A stretch of 64,000 bases of DNA from Dehalococcoidia bacterium. GTDB taxonomy: Bacteria; Chloroflexota; Dehalococcoidia; Tepidiformales; Tepidiformaceae. This document shows positions 9,828-18,318 of this stretch, in pieces. Positions within the stretch are counted from its first letter, which is position 1. Each line of letters opens with the position of its first letter. The stretch lies in contig JAGQHB010000004.1 in assembly GCA_020432045.1 (NCBI GenBank), forward strand, positions 62,001-126,000, in the 5' to 3' direction. A program made the translations under genes and the position numbers. The notes beneath the pieces are model-generated. The model was not told the DNA's origin, searched no databases, and worked only from the letters and a program-made list of their open reading frames with translations.

Positions 9828-11255
9828 ATGCTCTTCCCCACGGTCGATTTTGCCGTGTTCTTCGCCGTGGTACTTGCCGCGTACTGGGCAACCCGGCAAT
9901 GGGCTCTTGGCTGGCGGCTGCTGCTGGTTGCCGCGAGCTACTTCTTTTATGCCTATTGGGATCCGGCATTCTGCCTGCTCCTCGGTGGCTCGACCGCCGC
10001 CAACTGGGCACTGGGCGAGGCGACGCATCGCACGCTGATCATCGGCCACCGATCGGGCCGCACAAAGCTCTTGATCTCCCTCACTGTCGCCACGAATCTC
10101 GCAGTGCTGGGTTGGTTCAAGTACTACGGGTTCTTCGCGACTGAAGCCCGGGCGAGTCTCTCCGGAGCCGGAATCGACTTGCCGCTTCCCCTCCTGCAGG
10201 TCGCGCTGCCGGTTGGCATCTCCTTTTTCACGTTCCAGGGGATGAGCTATGTCATCGATATCGCCCGCGGGACAATCGACCGGCCACTCGGATTGTTGGA
10301 TTTCACACTCTTTCAATCGTTCTTCCCGCAGCTGGTCGCGGGGCCAATTGTCCGTGCTTCGGAGATCGGCCCACAGCTCGCACGCCCGCTCAGCGCCAAA
10401 GAGATCGATGTCCAGGGGGCACTCCTCCTCATTCTTGTGGGGCTGTTCAAAAAAGTTGTGGTCTCCAGTTTCCTGGCGACGGCGATTGTTGACCCCGTGT
10501 TCGCCATGCCCGGCGACCACTCGCGTGCAGAGATCCTGCTGGCAACGTACGCGTACGCAGTGCAGATCTTTGCCGATTTCAGCGGCTACACCGATATTGC
10601 CATCGGCTGCGCGCTGCTCCTCGGCTTCCGCTTCCCCCAGAACTTCGATGCGCCGTACCGGACGCTCTCGATACAGGATTTCTGGCGTCGCTGGCACATG
10701 ACGCTATCGCGCTGGCTCAGGGACTATCTCTACGTCGGCCTCGGGGGAAACCGTGGGCGCGGCATCTTCACTGTCAGAAATTTGCTGCTGACGATGGTGC
10801 TTGGCGGGCTCTGGCACGGCGCAGCGTGGACGTTTGTCGCCTGGGGTACGATTCACGGCGTCGCCCTCGTAGCGGAGCGTTTCATACCGATTCTGCGGCC
10901 ATCGGCCAGGACGGGGTTCTCCAGCGGCAACGTCCTGCGCTGGCTGACCACGTTCCATCTCGTCGCCTTTGCCTGGGTCTTTTTCCGCGCGGAAAGCATC
11001 GATGGCGCGTCCGCGATGTTCCGCGGCTTGTGGCAAGGCGGCCCAGACCATTCCCTCGTCACGCCGCTCGTCGTCGCCGTCGTGGCGTTTGCGATCGCCT
11101 CGCAGTTCATCTCCACGGCCACCGTGGCCCGTGCGCGAAACGCGTTCAGCCGTCTTTCGCTGGCGCCACAGGTCGCATGCCTCGCTGCTGGCCTCGTGCT
11201 TGTCGACGCCTTCGGGCCGGCGGGCATCGCACCGTTCATCTACTTCCAGTTCTAA
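9828..11255 (+). CDS. MBOAT-family O-acyltransferase (AlgI-like)
   Basis: A 475-residue polytopic membrane protein of the membrane-bound O-acyltransferase family, AlgI/DltB type. It has many hydrophobic segments from the N-terminus (FPTVDFAVFFAVVLAAYW), the conserved FFPQLVAGPIVR segment, ADFSGYTDIAIG, and two key histidines, in FWRRWHMTLSRWLRDYLY (His290) and GGLWHGAAWTF (His330, the likely catalytic one). Such enzymes move acyl groups across the membrane onto extracytoplasmic polymers or lipids. An SGNH hydrolase gene starts 9 bp downstream, the usual partner that completes transfer. The acceptor is unknown; the lack of alginate genes here argues against alginate. Confidence 0.92.
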   Translation: MLFPTVDFAVFFAVVLAAYWATRQWALGWRLLLVAASYFFYAYWDPAFCLLLGGSTAANWALGEATHRTLIIGHRSGRTKLLISLTVATNLAVLGWFKYYGFFATEARASLSGAGIDLPLPLLQVALPVGISFFTFQGMSYVIDIARGTIDRPLGLLDFTLFQSFFPQLVAGPIVRASEIGPQLARPLSAKEIDVQGALLLILVGLFKKVVVSSFLATAIVDPVFAMPGDHSRAEILLATYAYAVQIFADFSGYTDIAIGCALLLGFRFPQNFDAPYRTLSIQDFWRRWHMTLSRWLRDYLYVGLGGNRGRGIFTVRNLLLTMVLGGLWHGAAWTFVAWGTIHGVALVAERFIPILRPSARTGFSSGNVLRWLTTFHLVAFAWVFFRAESIDGASAMFRGLWQGGPDHSLVTPLVVAVVAFAIASQFISTATVARARNAFSRLSLAPQVACLAAGLVLVDAFGPAGIAPFIYFQF

Positions 11256-11264
11256 GGACCTGCA

Positions 11265-12425
11265 ATGGGCGCCACGCCAACCGACCCACGCACATTTCAC
11301 CAGCCCCGCCGTCGGCTGGATGAGGTGACCGCCGTAGCCATGCGCACTCCAACAAGGCGCCGGGCCTTACGGCAGCGCCAGGCCGACCGGACGGTGACCG
11401 CCGCACAGGTTCCGGTGCGAAGCACGGTAGCATCATCGTTCTGGCGATCGGCGTCGCTGCGATTGGTGGCCACCTGCATCTTCACGCTCCTCTGCGCGGC
11501 ACTCCTCAACGCCAACGCCCTCCTCAAGGACGCCGAACGCAAGCCGTTCGGCCCCGAGCGCGACTTCTGGATGGCAACGTGGACGCCGCTGGCAAACGCG
11601 AGTTCGGTTCTCTACCTCGATCGGCCCCGCGCCTGGCTCGACCAACTCACGGGACATGCCCCGCCCCGCGGAATTGAACCCCGCACCTGGGTGGCAGGCA
11701 TTTCATCCTACGCGAACGAATGGCCTGCGCCTCCGGCGAAAGCAGACGAACCAGAACCACTCCTGCGGGCGCCCAGCGTGGATGATCCGCTCCGGCTCTG
11801 GGCGGGCGGAGACTCGATGTCGTCCGCCTTTGGCCCGGCCCTCGCACGAATGGCATCGGAAACGGGACTCGTCGCCGCTGCATACGATGCCGAGCTTTCA
11901 TCGGGGCTCACGCGGCCCGATTTCTTCGATTGGCCAGCGCACTTCGCGGAGATAGCGACCGCGAGCCAGCCAGAAGTGTTCGTGATCCTGCTGGGCGCCA
12001 ACGACGCCCAGGCAATTCGCGCGGCCGATGGCACCGTGTACCAGCCGGAGACGGCCGGATGGATCGCCGAGTACCGGAATCGCGTTCAGCGAGTGATGAC
12101 GACGCTCGACGCCCCTGGCCGGGTGGTCATCTGGGTCGGCCTGCCAATTATGGAAACTGAAGGTTTCAGCCGCCGCATGGCCGTGCAGAACGAAATCTAC
12201 CGGGAAGAGGCGGCACGCCGGAAACACGTCGAGTACTTCGATGCCTGGGATCTGCTCGGCGAGGATGGCAGGTACAGCGCCTTTCTCGATGTCGAAGGCA
12301 CGCAACAGGCCGTTCGCACGACAGACGGCGTCCACCTCACGAAAGCGGGAGCCGAGCTGCTCGCCAGGGCGGTGCTTCAACGGATTGCCGTCGACGCGCC
12401 AGCCCTGGCTCCACGCTCAGACTGA
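11265..12425 (+). CDS. SGNH/GDSL hydrolase-like protein, membrane anchored (DUF459-like)
   Basis: A 386-residue protein. About 60 basic, probably cytoplasmic residues precede one transmembrane segment (about 64-84), then an extracytoplasmic SGNH domain: LWAGGDSMSSAFG (block I, nucleophile Ser184), VFVILLGANDAQ (block III, with Asn) and TDGVHLTKAGAELL (block V, Asp-x-x-His). The triad is complete. It resembles the DUF459 family. The gene starts 9 bp after the MBOAT gene, after a GGACC ribosome-site-like sequence, so the two are probably co-transcribed and act together to acylate or deacylate a surface component. The substrate is unknown. Its stop lies 5 bp from the stop of the converging VOC gene. 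Confidence 0.85.
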   Translation: MGATPTDPRTFHQPRRRLDEVTAVAMRTPTRRRALRQRQADRTVTAAQVPVRSTVASSFWRSASLRLVATCIFTLLCAALLNANALLKDAERKPFGPERDFWMATWTPLANASSVLYLDRPRAWLDQLTGHAPPRGIEPRTWVAGISSYANEWPAPPAKADEPEPLLRAPSVDDPLRLWAGGDSMSSAFGPALARMASETGLVAAAYDAELSSGLTRPDFFDWPAHFAEIATASQPEVFVILLGANDAQAIRAADGTVYQPETAGWIAEYRNRVQRVMTTLDAPGRVVIWVGLPIMETEGFSRRMAVQNEIYREEAARRKHVEYFDAWDLLGEDGRYSAFLDVEGTQQAVRTTDGVHLTKAGAELLARAVLQRIAVDAPALAPRSD

Positions 12426-12429
12426 CCGG

Positions 12430-13017
12430 CTAGACGGTCGCTGCCTCGACGTACTTCGCGCGGTCGATCGCGCGGGCCGGCGTATGCATCGCCTCTTCCG
12501 GTGCGAACGTCCGTGTCCAGGCGGCGAACTCCAATAGGATGCCATTGGGATCCATGAAGTAGACCGAGCGCACGAACACGCCGGGATGCATGGCCTTGGC
12601 CACCTGCCACTTGCTGTCGTCGTGGTTGAGGATCTGCGTCGGCTTCAGCCCCTTGGCTTTCAGCTTTTCGACGTACTCCTCCATCTTGCTGGCATCGACA
12701 TCGAACGCGACGTGGTTCATCGAGCCGTGTGCTGTCGCGAGGTCGCCGACGCCGGGGACCGCTGCCGGAGACGCAACGCCAGGCGCGGCTTCCGGAGCGT
12801 TCGGGAACCAGAAGAAGGCCAGGCAGTCGCCGTTTCCGATGTCAAAGAAGAAGTGCTGGCCACCGTTGTTGGGAAGCTCAATCGTCTTGACCAGCGGCAT
12901 ACCCATCACATCCCGATAGAACGTGACGGTCTCGTCCATGTCGCGGCAGACGAGCGCAAGATGGTTAATGCCCCGGAGATCAAATTCTGAATTGGGCTGG
13001 GTCTGGGAGAGCGGCAT
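12430..13017 (-). CDS. VOC family (glyoxalase/extradiol-dioxygenase-like) protein
   Basis: A 195-residue vicinal-oxygen-chelate protein. Two beta-alpha-beta-beta-beta modules are visible: GINHLALVCRDMDETVTFYRD with the first metal His (about 19), then MNHVAFDV and a C-terminal FMDPNGILLEF with the second-module His and the Glu ligand. It could be a glyoxalase-like lyase/isomerase or a ring-cleaving dioxygenase; the sequence does not decide. The ATG at 13017 follows a strong GGAGG (spacing about 5), so the longer upstream reading to 13308 is rejected. It is divergent from the CMD-family gene and convergent with the SGNH gene. Confidence 0.85.
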   Translation of the reverse strand: MPLSQTQPNSEFDLRGINHLALVCRDMDETVTFYRDVMGMPLVKTIELPNNGGQHFFFDIGNGDCLAFFWFPNAPEAAPGVASPAAVPGVGDLATAHGSMNHVAFDVDASKMEEYVEKLKAKGLKPTQILNHDDSKWQVAKAMHPGVFVRSVYFMDPNGILLEFAAWTRTFAPEEAMHTPARAIDRAKYVEAATV

Positions 13018-13088
13018 CGACAGCCTCCGGTGAAATAGATTGCAGAACAGCCTACACCGCCGGCGAGCGCCCGGGGAGATCAACCCTC

Positions 13089-13121
13089 TAGAATTCGCCA
13101 AACAGCAAGTGGAGAACACGA
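13089..13121 (+). promoter_or_regulatory. Candidate -10 box and RBS for the CMD-family gene
   Basis: TAGAAT at 13089-13094 matches a sigma-70 -10 box, and GTGGAG lies about 7 nt before the ATG at 13122. This predicts a short leader of about 20 nt. No convincing -35 box was found. Confidence 0.35.
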
Positions 13122-13757
13122 ATGCCACGCCTACGCCAGGTCTCAAAGTCAGAAGCATCCGAAGAAATTCAGCAGGTCTACCAGCGCCTGTTCGGAGATC
13201 GAGACCCCGTGCAGCAGCCCGGGACGTCGACGGGGACGCCCGGCAACTGGTGGACCGTGTTCGCGGTTGTCCCCGATATCCTCGAGCACGCGCAGAGAGG
13301 CTTTGCACTATTCAACAGCAAGCACCGCAAGCTCTCTCCGATTCTCCGCGAACTCGCTTTGACGCGGACCGGGTTCGCCACGGGCAGCCAGTTCGTGTTT
13401 TCGCAGCATTGCAAGGCCGCACGCTCGGCGGGCGTCCGCGAAGAACAGATAGACGCCATTCCAGGGTGGGCAACATCGGGTGCGTATTCGGAAGCGGAGC
13501 GTGCTGTCCTCGCCTACACCGACGCCATCGTGCTGCAGGACGGGCGGGTCTCCGACGGCACGTTCGCCGCACTCAAGCAGCATCTCGACGACGAGGCGAT
13601 CCTCGAGCTCACCTACGCAGTGGCGACATACCGGCTTCACGCGACGATGAGCCGTGCGCTCCGGCTCGAGTATGACGATGTCGACGAGCGGATCGTGGAA
13701 ATCGCAGCGCCGGCGGGACAGCAGGCTGCTGACGTGATGAGCCAGATCAGCCGATAG
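13122..13757 (+). CDS. Carboxymuconolactone decarboxylase-family (AhpD-like) protein
   Basis: A 211-residue all-helical protein of the CMD/AhpD-like family. The core segment LRELALTRTGFATGSQFVFSQH matches the subfamily that keeps Glu and His but lacks the CxxC pair of the true AhpD peroxidase, so a thiol-based activity is unlikely. Such proteins often sit beside catabolic enzymes and are mostly uncharacterised. The ATG at 13122 has a GTGGAG ribosome site. Its last 11 bases overlap the end of the converging GNAT gene. Confidence 0.82.
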   Translation: MPRLRQVSKSEASEEIQQVYQRLFGDRDPVQQPGTSTGTPGNWWTVFAVVPDILEHAQRGFALFNSKHRKLSPILRELALTRTGFATGSQFVFSQHCKAARSAGVREEQIDAIPGWATSGAYSEAERAVLAYTDAIVLQDGRVSDGTFAALKQHLDDEAILELTYAVATYRLHATMSRALRLEYDDVDERIVEIAAPAGQQAADVMSQISR

Positions 13758-14349
13758 CGAGCGAGTTTGCGTTCCGATCACGGTGAACACCGGGCGGGGC
13801 AGTGCCGTCCCCGGCAGGTGGGAGCAGACGGCCCATGATGTAGAACGGGTGGCCGCCGGCGAAGAACTGCATCTCCGCGAGCTCCACAAAGCCGAGCCGC
13901 CGGTAGAGGCGGTGCGCATTGCTATCTGAACGCGTGCTGAGGACGCAGGTGCGTTCGGGCACGCCCGCGATGAGGCGCTCAATGAGCGCCCGCCCGATGC
14001 CAAATGACTGGAATGCCGGCGCTACCGCGACCTCTGCGAGCTCGTAGGCGCTCGTTAGCCAGATCGCGTAGGCGGCCGGCTCGATGACCGCCGCTACCGC
14101 ATCGTGCCACCACTGGCCGGGCTCGCTGCGGTAGCCATAGGTCATGCCGAGGACGCGGCCATCGCCATGCGTGGCACAAAATGCGCGGAAACCGGGCCTC
14201 CGGCCGTGCTGCGACGCAACACGCGTCCGCACCTCGTTCGCCCGTTCGGTATCGCTGTACGGCGGCCGCGAAAATGCTTCGCGGTAGACCGCGAGTGCAG
14301 ATTCGAATCGTGCACCGGATGTCGGCAATGGCTCAATCGTCCAGGCCAT
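13747..14349 (-). CDS. GNAT-family N-acetyltransferase
   Basis: A 200-residue acetyltransferase of the GNAT superfamily, using acetyl-CoA on an unknown amine. The acetyl-CoA binding motif A is clear: LAEVAVAPAFQSFGIGRALIERL (about residues 106-128), followed by the motif B-like segment LSTRSDSNAHRLYRRLGFVE. The start ATG at 14349 follows GGAGG with 5-nt spacing. The stop overlaps the CMD-family gene tail to tail by 11 bp, and there is no terminator between them. The substrate cannot be predicted. Confidence 0.88.
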   Translation of the reverse strand: MAWTIEPLPTSGARFESALAVYREAFSRPPYSDTERANEVRTRVASQHGRRPGFRAFCATHGDGRVLGMTYGYRSEPGQWWHDAVAAVIEPAAYAIWLTSAYELAEVAVAPAFQSFGIGRALIERLIAGVPERTCVLSTRSDSNAHRLYRRLGFVELAEMQFFAGGHPFYIMGRLLPPAGDGTAPPGVHRDRNANSLAIG

Positions 14350-14381
14350 CCGGCCTCCGATCGCGGGCCGGGGCGCAGGTG

Positions 14382-15782
14382 TTACCCCCGGTATTGGATC
14401 TTTCCACCGACCCGGTCCTTGTTCAGTCGCTTGTTGAGGTGCAGTCCCTCAAGGATGAACTCGACTGCGGCAGCCGTCTCAGCGGGGGACCCGGATCCTC
14501 CTGCCTTGGCGACCGCATCGCCGAGTCCCTCGACCTGCTCCGCCAGCCGTACGTAGGCTTCGCTTGGCGTGAGTTCGCCAACTTCAACCGCGAGCCCGGA
14601 CTTGAATCGGTTTACGGCCGGTTCCAGTTCGCCAAGGTTGAAGGTCCGGTTGAAGACCGCGACGATCGCGCCCTGGATCAGCTTTTCGATGATCTGCTCT
14701 TCGCGGCCGTCCTCGACTGTCTCGAACTCCACTTTGCCGCTGAGGCTCGGGATGATGTACGGGAGATCGCTCACACGCGGCACTACCACGTCCTCCTCCG
14801 TCACGATGGATCGCCGCATCGCGTTCGCAAGCAGGCTCTCATAGTTGGCGATGCTCGCCCGGACGCTGACGCCGGAGCGCTGATTCACATCCGGGCTCTT
14901 ACGCGCGAGGCGGCTAACTTCCGCAATCACTTCCTTCATGTACGGCGGCACGGTGACTTTGAAATCGGCCGGCGCCGGATGGTGCTCGGCATCCATGATG
15001 TCCATCTCATGTTCGATCCGGGTCGGGTAGTGCGTCCGGATCTGGGCGCCATAGCGGTCTTTCAGTGGCGTAATAATGCGGCCCCGGTTCGTGTAGTCCT
15101 CCGGGTTCGCAGACGCCACGATGAACACGTCCAACGCGAGCCGGATGCGGTAGCCGCGAATCTGGACGTCGCGCTCTTCCATGATGTTGAGCAGGCCAAC
15201 CTGGATGCGCTCGGCGAGGTCAGGCAGTTCGTTGATGCAGAAGATGCCCCGATTTGTGCGGGGGATGAGCCCATAGTGAATTGTCAGCTCGTCCGCGAGA
15301 TAGCGGCCTTCTGCCACCTTGATTGGGTCCACCTCGCCGATAAGGTCGGCGATGGTGATGTCCGGGGTTGCCAGCTTCTCGCCGTAACGGCTGTCCCGTG
15401 GGAGCCAGGTGATCGCCGCCGCGTCGCCCTCGGTAGCGATGATGTCCCGTCCTGCCTGTGAGATCGGCGCATACGGGTCTTCCGGGATTTCACAGCCGGC
15501 GAGGATCGGCGTCGCTTCATCGAGCAGGCTCGTCAGTGCGCGGATGATGCGCGACTTCGCCTGGCCACGTTCGCCCAGAAAGATGATGTCCTGGCCTGCG
15601 AGGATCGCGTTGACGACGTGAGGGATGACGGTGTCTTCGTAGCCGTGGATGCCGGGGAACAGCGTCTCACCAGTGCGGATCTTCGCAATCAAGTTCTTCC
15701 GCATCTCTTCACGAACCGGGAGCACCTTGTAGCCGGAAGCTTTCAGTTCCCCAAGCGTCTTCGCACGATCTGTCGTCGCCAT
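14382..15782 (-). CDS. ChlI/MoxR-like AAA+ ATPase
   Basis: A 466-residue AAA+ ATPase resembling the magnesium chelatase ATPase subunit (ChlI/BchI) and MoxR proteins. The P-loop is GERGQAKS (about 70-77); the Walker B region is RGIFCINELPDL with Asn-Glu rather than Asp-Glu, as is common in this branch; VASANPEDYTNRGR is sensor 1. MoxR/ChlI ATPases usually work with a von Willebrand A domain partner for metal insertion or complex assembly, but no VWA gene is adjacent. The ATG at 15782 has an AGGAGG ribosome site 7-8 nt upstream. No chlorophyll genes are in the window, so I do not call it chlI. Confidence 0.85.
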   Translation of the reverse strand: MATTDRAKTLGELKASGYKVLPVREEMRKNLIAKIRTGETLFPGIHGYEDTVIPHVVNAILAGQDIIFLGERGQAKSRIIRALTSLLDEATPILAGCEIPEDPYAPISQAGRDIIATEGDAAAITWLPRDSRYGEKLATPDITIADLIGEVDPIKVAEGRYLADELTIHYGLIPRTNRGIFCINELPDLAERIQVGLLNIMEERDVQIRGYRIRLALDVFIVASANPEDYTNRGRIITPLKDRYGAQIRTHYPTRIEHEMDIMDAEHHPAPADFKVTVPPYMKEVIAEVSRLARKSPDVNQRSGVSVRASIANYESLLANAMRRSIVTEEDVVVPRVSDLPYIIPSLSGKVEFETVEDGREEQIIEKLIQGAIVAVFNRTFNLGELEPAVNRFKSGLAVEVGELTPSEAYVRLAEQVEGLGDAVAKAGGSGSPAETAAAVEFILEGLHLNKRLNKDRVGGKIQYRG

Positions 15783-15932
15783 ACATTCATCCTCCTGGCC
15801 CGGCCACAGGCGACTCGGACCTCACCGTCGGTTTGGCGGCCGGGGCCGGCCGGAGCGGGAACTCCGAGCCCGGGCTGTGCGTGGATCGTGTGGCGGTGGG
15901 GCAAGGGTGTCAACCACGGCCCACAGGCTGCG

Positions 15933-16553
15933 TTAACGGCTGGCTGCACGCAGTCGCATCTCCACCGCGAGGAGTGCTTCGGGCGTGTTCAAATTGTCGA
16001 ATGAACGCAGCTCCGGATCGTACTCGCGGAGGTCCGCCTCCGCTATCTCAATGACGGTGAGCTGATCCAGGACCGTAAGTATGCGGCGTTCGTCCCGGTC
16101 CAGCGCAAGTGAAAGTGCCGGCAGGCTGATCGTTACGTCGTATGCCGCGACCAGCGGTTGACGGCGGCCGCCAACGACCGGCACCGCCACCGCAACCTCA
16201 GGCCCGTCCAGGTTTTGGAGGACGGCCAGTGCAAGCCCGGGCACGAGCAGCGGCGCATCAACCCCGATTACAAAGGCGCGGCCACCACCCAGCGACGTGA
16301 ATGCGGCCTCAAGCCCCGCCATCGGCCCCGTGTCCAGGCGGTGGTCGAGGACGACCTCAGCCCGGCGCAGATCCGCCAACAACGGCAGTTCCTGGCCCGG
16401 GCGGGCCGCGATCACGACTCGTTCACTGATCGCGAAAGCGGCGCGGGCGACCCATTCCAGCATCGGCACTCCCGCAAGGAGGGCGTGCGATTTGTCGGCC
16501 CGGAACCGCCTGCTGGACCCGCCCGCGAGAATCACCACCGCGTCGATTGCCAT
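15933..16553 (-). CDS. mobA: Molybdenum cofactor guanylyltransferase-like protein (MobA)
   Basis: A 206-residue nucleotidyltransferase of the MobA family, which joins GMP to molybdopterin. Visible motifs are the N-terminal AVVILAGGSSRRFRADKS (GTP loop with the conserved Lys), RLDTGPMAGLEAAF, and VIGVDAPLL, the metal-binding Asp region that reads GCDMP in the classic enzyme. The departure from GCDMP leaves open a related NTP-transferase such as MocA-like or CofC-like. It stands alone, 150 bp upstream of the AAA+ gene on the same strand. No other molybdopterin genes are in the window. Confidence 0.75.
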   Translation of the reverse strand: MAIDAVVILAGGSSRRFRADKSHALLAGVPMLEWVARAAFAISERVVIAARPGQELPLLADLRRAEVVLDHRLDTGPMAGLEAAFTSLGGGRAFVIGVDAPLLVPGLALAVLQNLDGPEVAVAVPVVGGRRQPLVAAYDVTISLPALSLALDRDERRILTVLDQLTVIEIAEADLREYDPELRSFDNLNTPEALLAVEMRLRAASR

Positions 16554-16619
16554 ACAGAAAGCGTACCCCGTGACGGCGTGCCTTGCGTGTCGTCATCGCG
16601 ATGGGCCAAGGTTGTGGTG

Positions 16620-17018
16620 ATGCTCGGATTTCGGCGCAAGCCAAGGATCACGGACGCGCTCTACGGGAACCTGATGACCTCGTTCGGCCGGACGGTCGAC
16701 CTCGATCCATTCGTTTCCGGCCCGGCCGCTGCCCTCGCGGGACGAGTCGCCGACGAACAGCCATTACTCGTATCCGAAATCGACAGAGCTCTGTACGAAG
16801 GCTCATGCATCTATCACCTGCGGCTACTCGCTGGCGCGTGGGTCATGGCCGACGAAGGCAACGTCCCCCGCGCCACGGCCGAGGTGTTCGAAGAGGCCAT
16901 CGCCTGGCGATTCGGTCCCCTGGCACGCGGCGGAGGGAGACTTCCACATCGCCTCTCGGAACTCGCGCGCGGCGAATTCGAACGACAGGGGCTTCACCCC
17001 CATGAGGGCCACCAATGA
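16620..17018 (+). CDS. Hypothetical protein
   Basis: A 132-residue soluble protein with no recognised domain. It is mainly helical in appearance and contains two Cys-free hydrophobic helices around residues 60-85. The ATG at 16620 is 7-8 nt after an AAGG, and the reading upstream of it is antisense to mobA, so I reject a longer version. Its stop overlaps the next start by 4 bp (ATGA), so it is translationally coupled to the DinB-family gene. It may therefore share that gene's role, but no function can be named. Confidence 0.65.
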   Translation: MLGFRRKPRITDALYGNLMTSFGRTVDLDPFVSGPAAALAGRVADEQPLLVSEIDRALYEGSCIYHLRLLAGAWVMADEGNVPRATAEVFEEAIAWRFGPLARGGGRLPHRLSELARGEFERQGLHPHEGHQ

Positions 17019-17482
17019 CTGATTTCTCTTCTCTCTTCGCGCACAACTCCTGGGCAAACGGTTTGCTCCTCCAGGGCCTCCGCAACGCTCCTGCCAGCTT
17101 TCTTCAACAGGATGGCAGGCCGGGAGCAGGTACTAACCTCGCCAGCCTGCAACACATGCTCGGCGTGGAACGAATATTTCTGGAGGCTCAGAGGGGAGCC
17201 GGGTTCGTGGAGCCGAATCTACCGGACGACCTCGATGGGCTCGTTGCCTATTCCGAGGCGACAGGCCACGAATACAAGGAATTCATCACGAATCTTCTCG
17301 ATCCTTCGCAGAAGGTCTACATCGCCTGGTGGGAGAGGGAGTTCACCGTAGAAGGCTGCTTTTTCCAGGTTATCGGTCATTCATGGCAGCACCGGGCTGA
17401 ACTGGCGTGGGAGTTGGCGCGTGCGGGAGTAGACACGGGGGAAATGGATTACATTCGCTGGCTGTCCCGAAACACGGCTTGA
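17015..17482 (+). CDS. DinB-superfamily protein
   Basis: A 155-residue four-helix-bundle protein of the DinB/DUF664-like superfamily (not DNA polymerase IV). Indicative segments are the N-terminal FAHNSWANGLLLQGL, the LASLQHMLGVERIF helix with a metal-ligand His, and the late HSWQHRAELAWELARAGVD with two further His residues, which together could form the family's metal site. Members include thiol-dependent transferases, but most are uncharacterised. It is coupled by a 4-bp overlap to the preceding hypothetical gene. Two more proteins of this broad fold occur in the window (23108 and 59081). Confidence 0.8.
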   Translation: MTDFSSLFAHNSWANGLLLQGLRNAPASFLQQDGRPGAGTNLASLQHMLGVERIFLEAQRGAGFVEPNLPDDLDGLVAYSEATGHEYKEFITNLLDPSQKVYIAWWEREFTVEGCFFQVIGHSWQHRAELAWELARAGVDTGEMDYIRWLSRNTA

Positions 17483-17544
17483 TGTGAGCGCCAAGGCCGT
17501 TCGCTTTGCGCCACGCGCCTGCTGAGCCGCACACTGGGAGTCGT

Positions 17545-18297
17545 ATGAAGGCCCGGAGGCGCGACATGAACAGCAGCAGCTTTGAACTAATCCGCGATAT
17601 CACGGCCGGACGCCGGCCCGATGCCGACCGCGTCTCCATCGACACACTAATCGATGGCGCCGACCGGCCCTCAAACATCATGCCGTTCGTGATCGAATCG
17701 GACGGCCGCCGCGAACGTGCCTACGACATTTACTCCTTGCTGCTGAAAGAGCGCATCGTCTTCCTCGGCACGCCGATTGACGCGATGATCGCAAACATCA
17801 TTATCGCCCAGCTGCTGTACCTGGCCCGCGAGGACGACGACAAAGACATCATGATGTATGTCAACTGCCCGGGGGGCAGTGTCACCGCCGGACTCGCCAT
17901 CTACGACACCATGAACCTTATCCGGCCGGACGTTTCGACCGTCTGCATCGGACTCGCCGCATCCATGGGGACCGTACTGCTCTGCTCCGGCACGAAAGGC
18001 AAGCGTTATGCGCTCCCTAACTCGACCATCCACCTGCACCAGGTGCTGGGCGGCGCGCAAGGCCAGGCTCGCGACATCGAGATCCAGGCACGGGAAACGC
18101 TCCGCCTGCAGTTGGTCCTCCGCCACATCATCCAGAGGAACACGGATCAGACAATGGAACGTATCGAGCGTGACACGGACCGGGACTTCTGGTTGGACCC
18201 GGAAGCCGCGCGCCAATACGGGCTTGTCGACGAAATCCTGCGCAACCCGAACGCGCCACTCGTGTCCGCCGGGAGCAACGGAACCACCGCCCGTTAG
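17545..18297 (+). CDS. clpP: ATP-dependent Clp protease proteolytic subunit
   Basis: A 250-residue ClpP serine peptidase, which forms the degradative chamber for Clp ATPases. The catalytic triad is visible: Ser140 in GLAASMGT, His165 in PNSTIHLHQ, and Asp214 in TDRDFWLDPEAA. The ATG at 17545 follows GGGAG with 5-nt spacing; another ATG lies 7 codons later. About 45 residues precede the conserved PFVIESDGRRERAYDIYS, so the N-terminus is longer than in the classic enzyme and may be a propeptide. No clpX or clpA is adjacent. The gene faces the HTH regulator tail to tail. Confidence 0.93.
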   Translation: MKARRRDMNSSSFELIRDITAGRRPDADRVSIDTLIDGADRPSNIMPFVIESDGRRERAYDIYSLLLKERIVFLGTPIDAMIANIIIAQLLYLAREDDDKDIMMYVNCPGGSVTAGLAIYDTMNLIRPDVSTVCIGLAASMGTVLLCSGTKGKRYALPNSTIHLHQVLGGAQGQARDIEIQARETLRLQLVLRHIIQRNTDQTMERIERDTDRDFWLDPEAARQYGLVDEILRNPNAPLVSAGSNGTTAR

Positions 18298-18318
18298 CAG
18301 GGCATCGTCCTGCGGGCG

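Noticed and set aside
13122-13757. CMD protein as an unusual AhpD missing its cysteines
   Set aside because: Absence of CxxC is normal for this subfamily, so it is not a novelty.
16158-16619. N-terminal extension of the hypothetical gene at 16620
   Set aside because: This part is antisense to mobA, is low in hydrophobic pattern, and the ATG at 16620 has its own ribosome site.
18296-18318. Small inverted repeat between clpP and the HTH gene as a terminator
   Set aside because: The stem is only about 5 bp and there is no T-tract.
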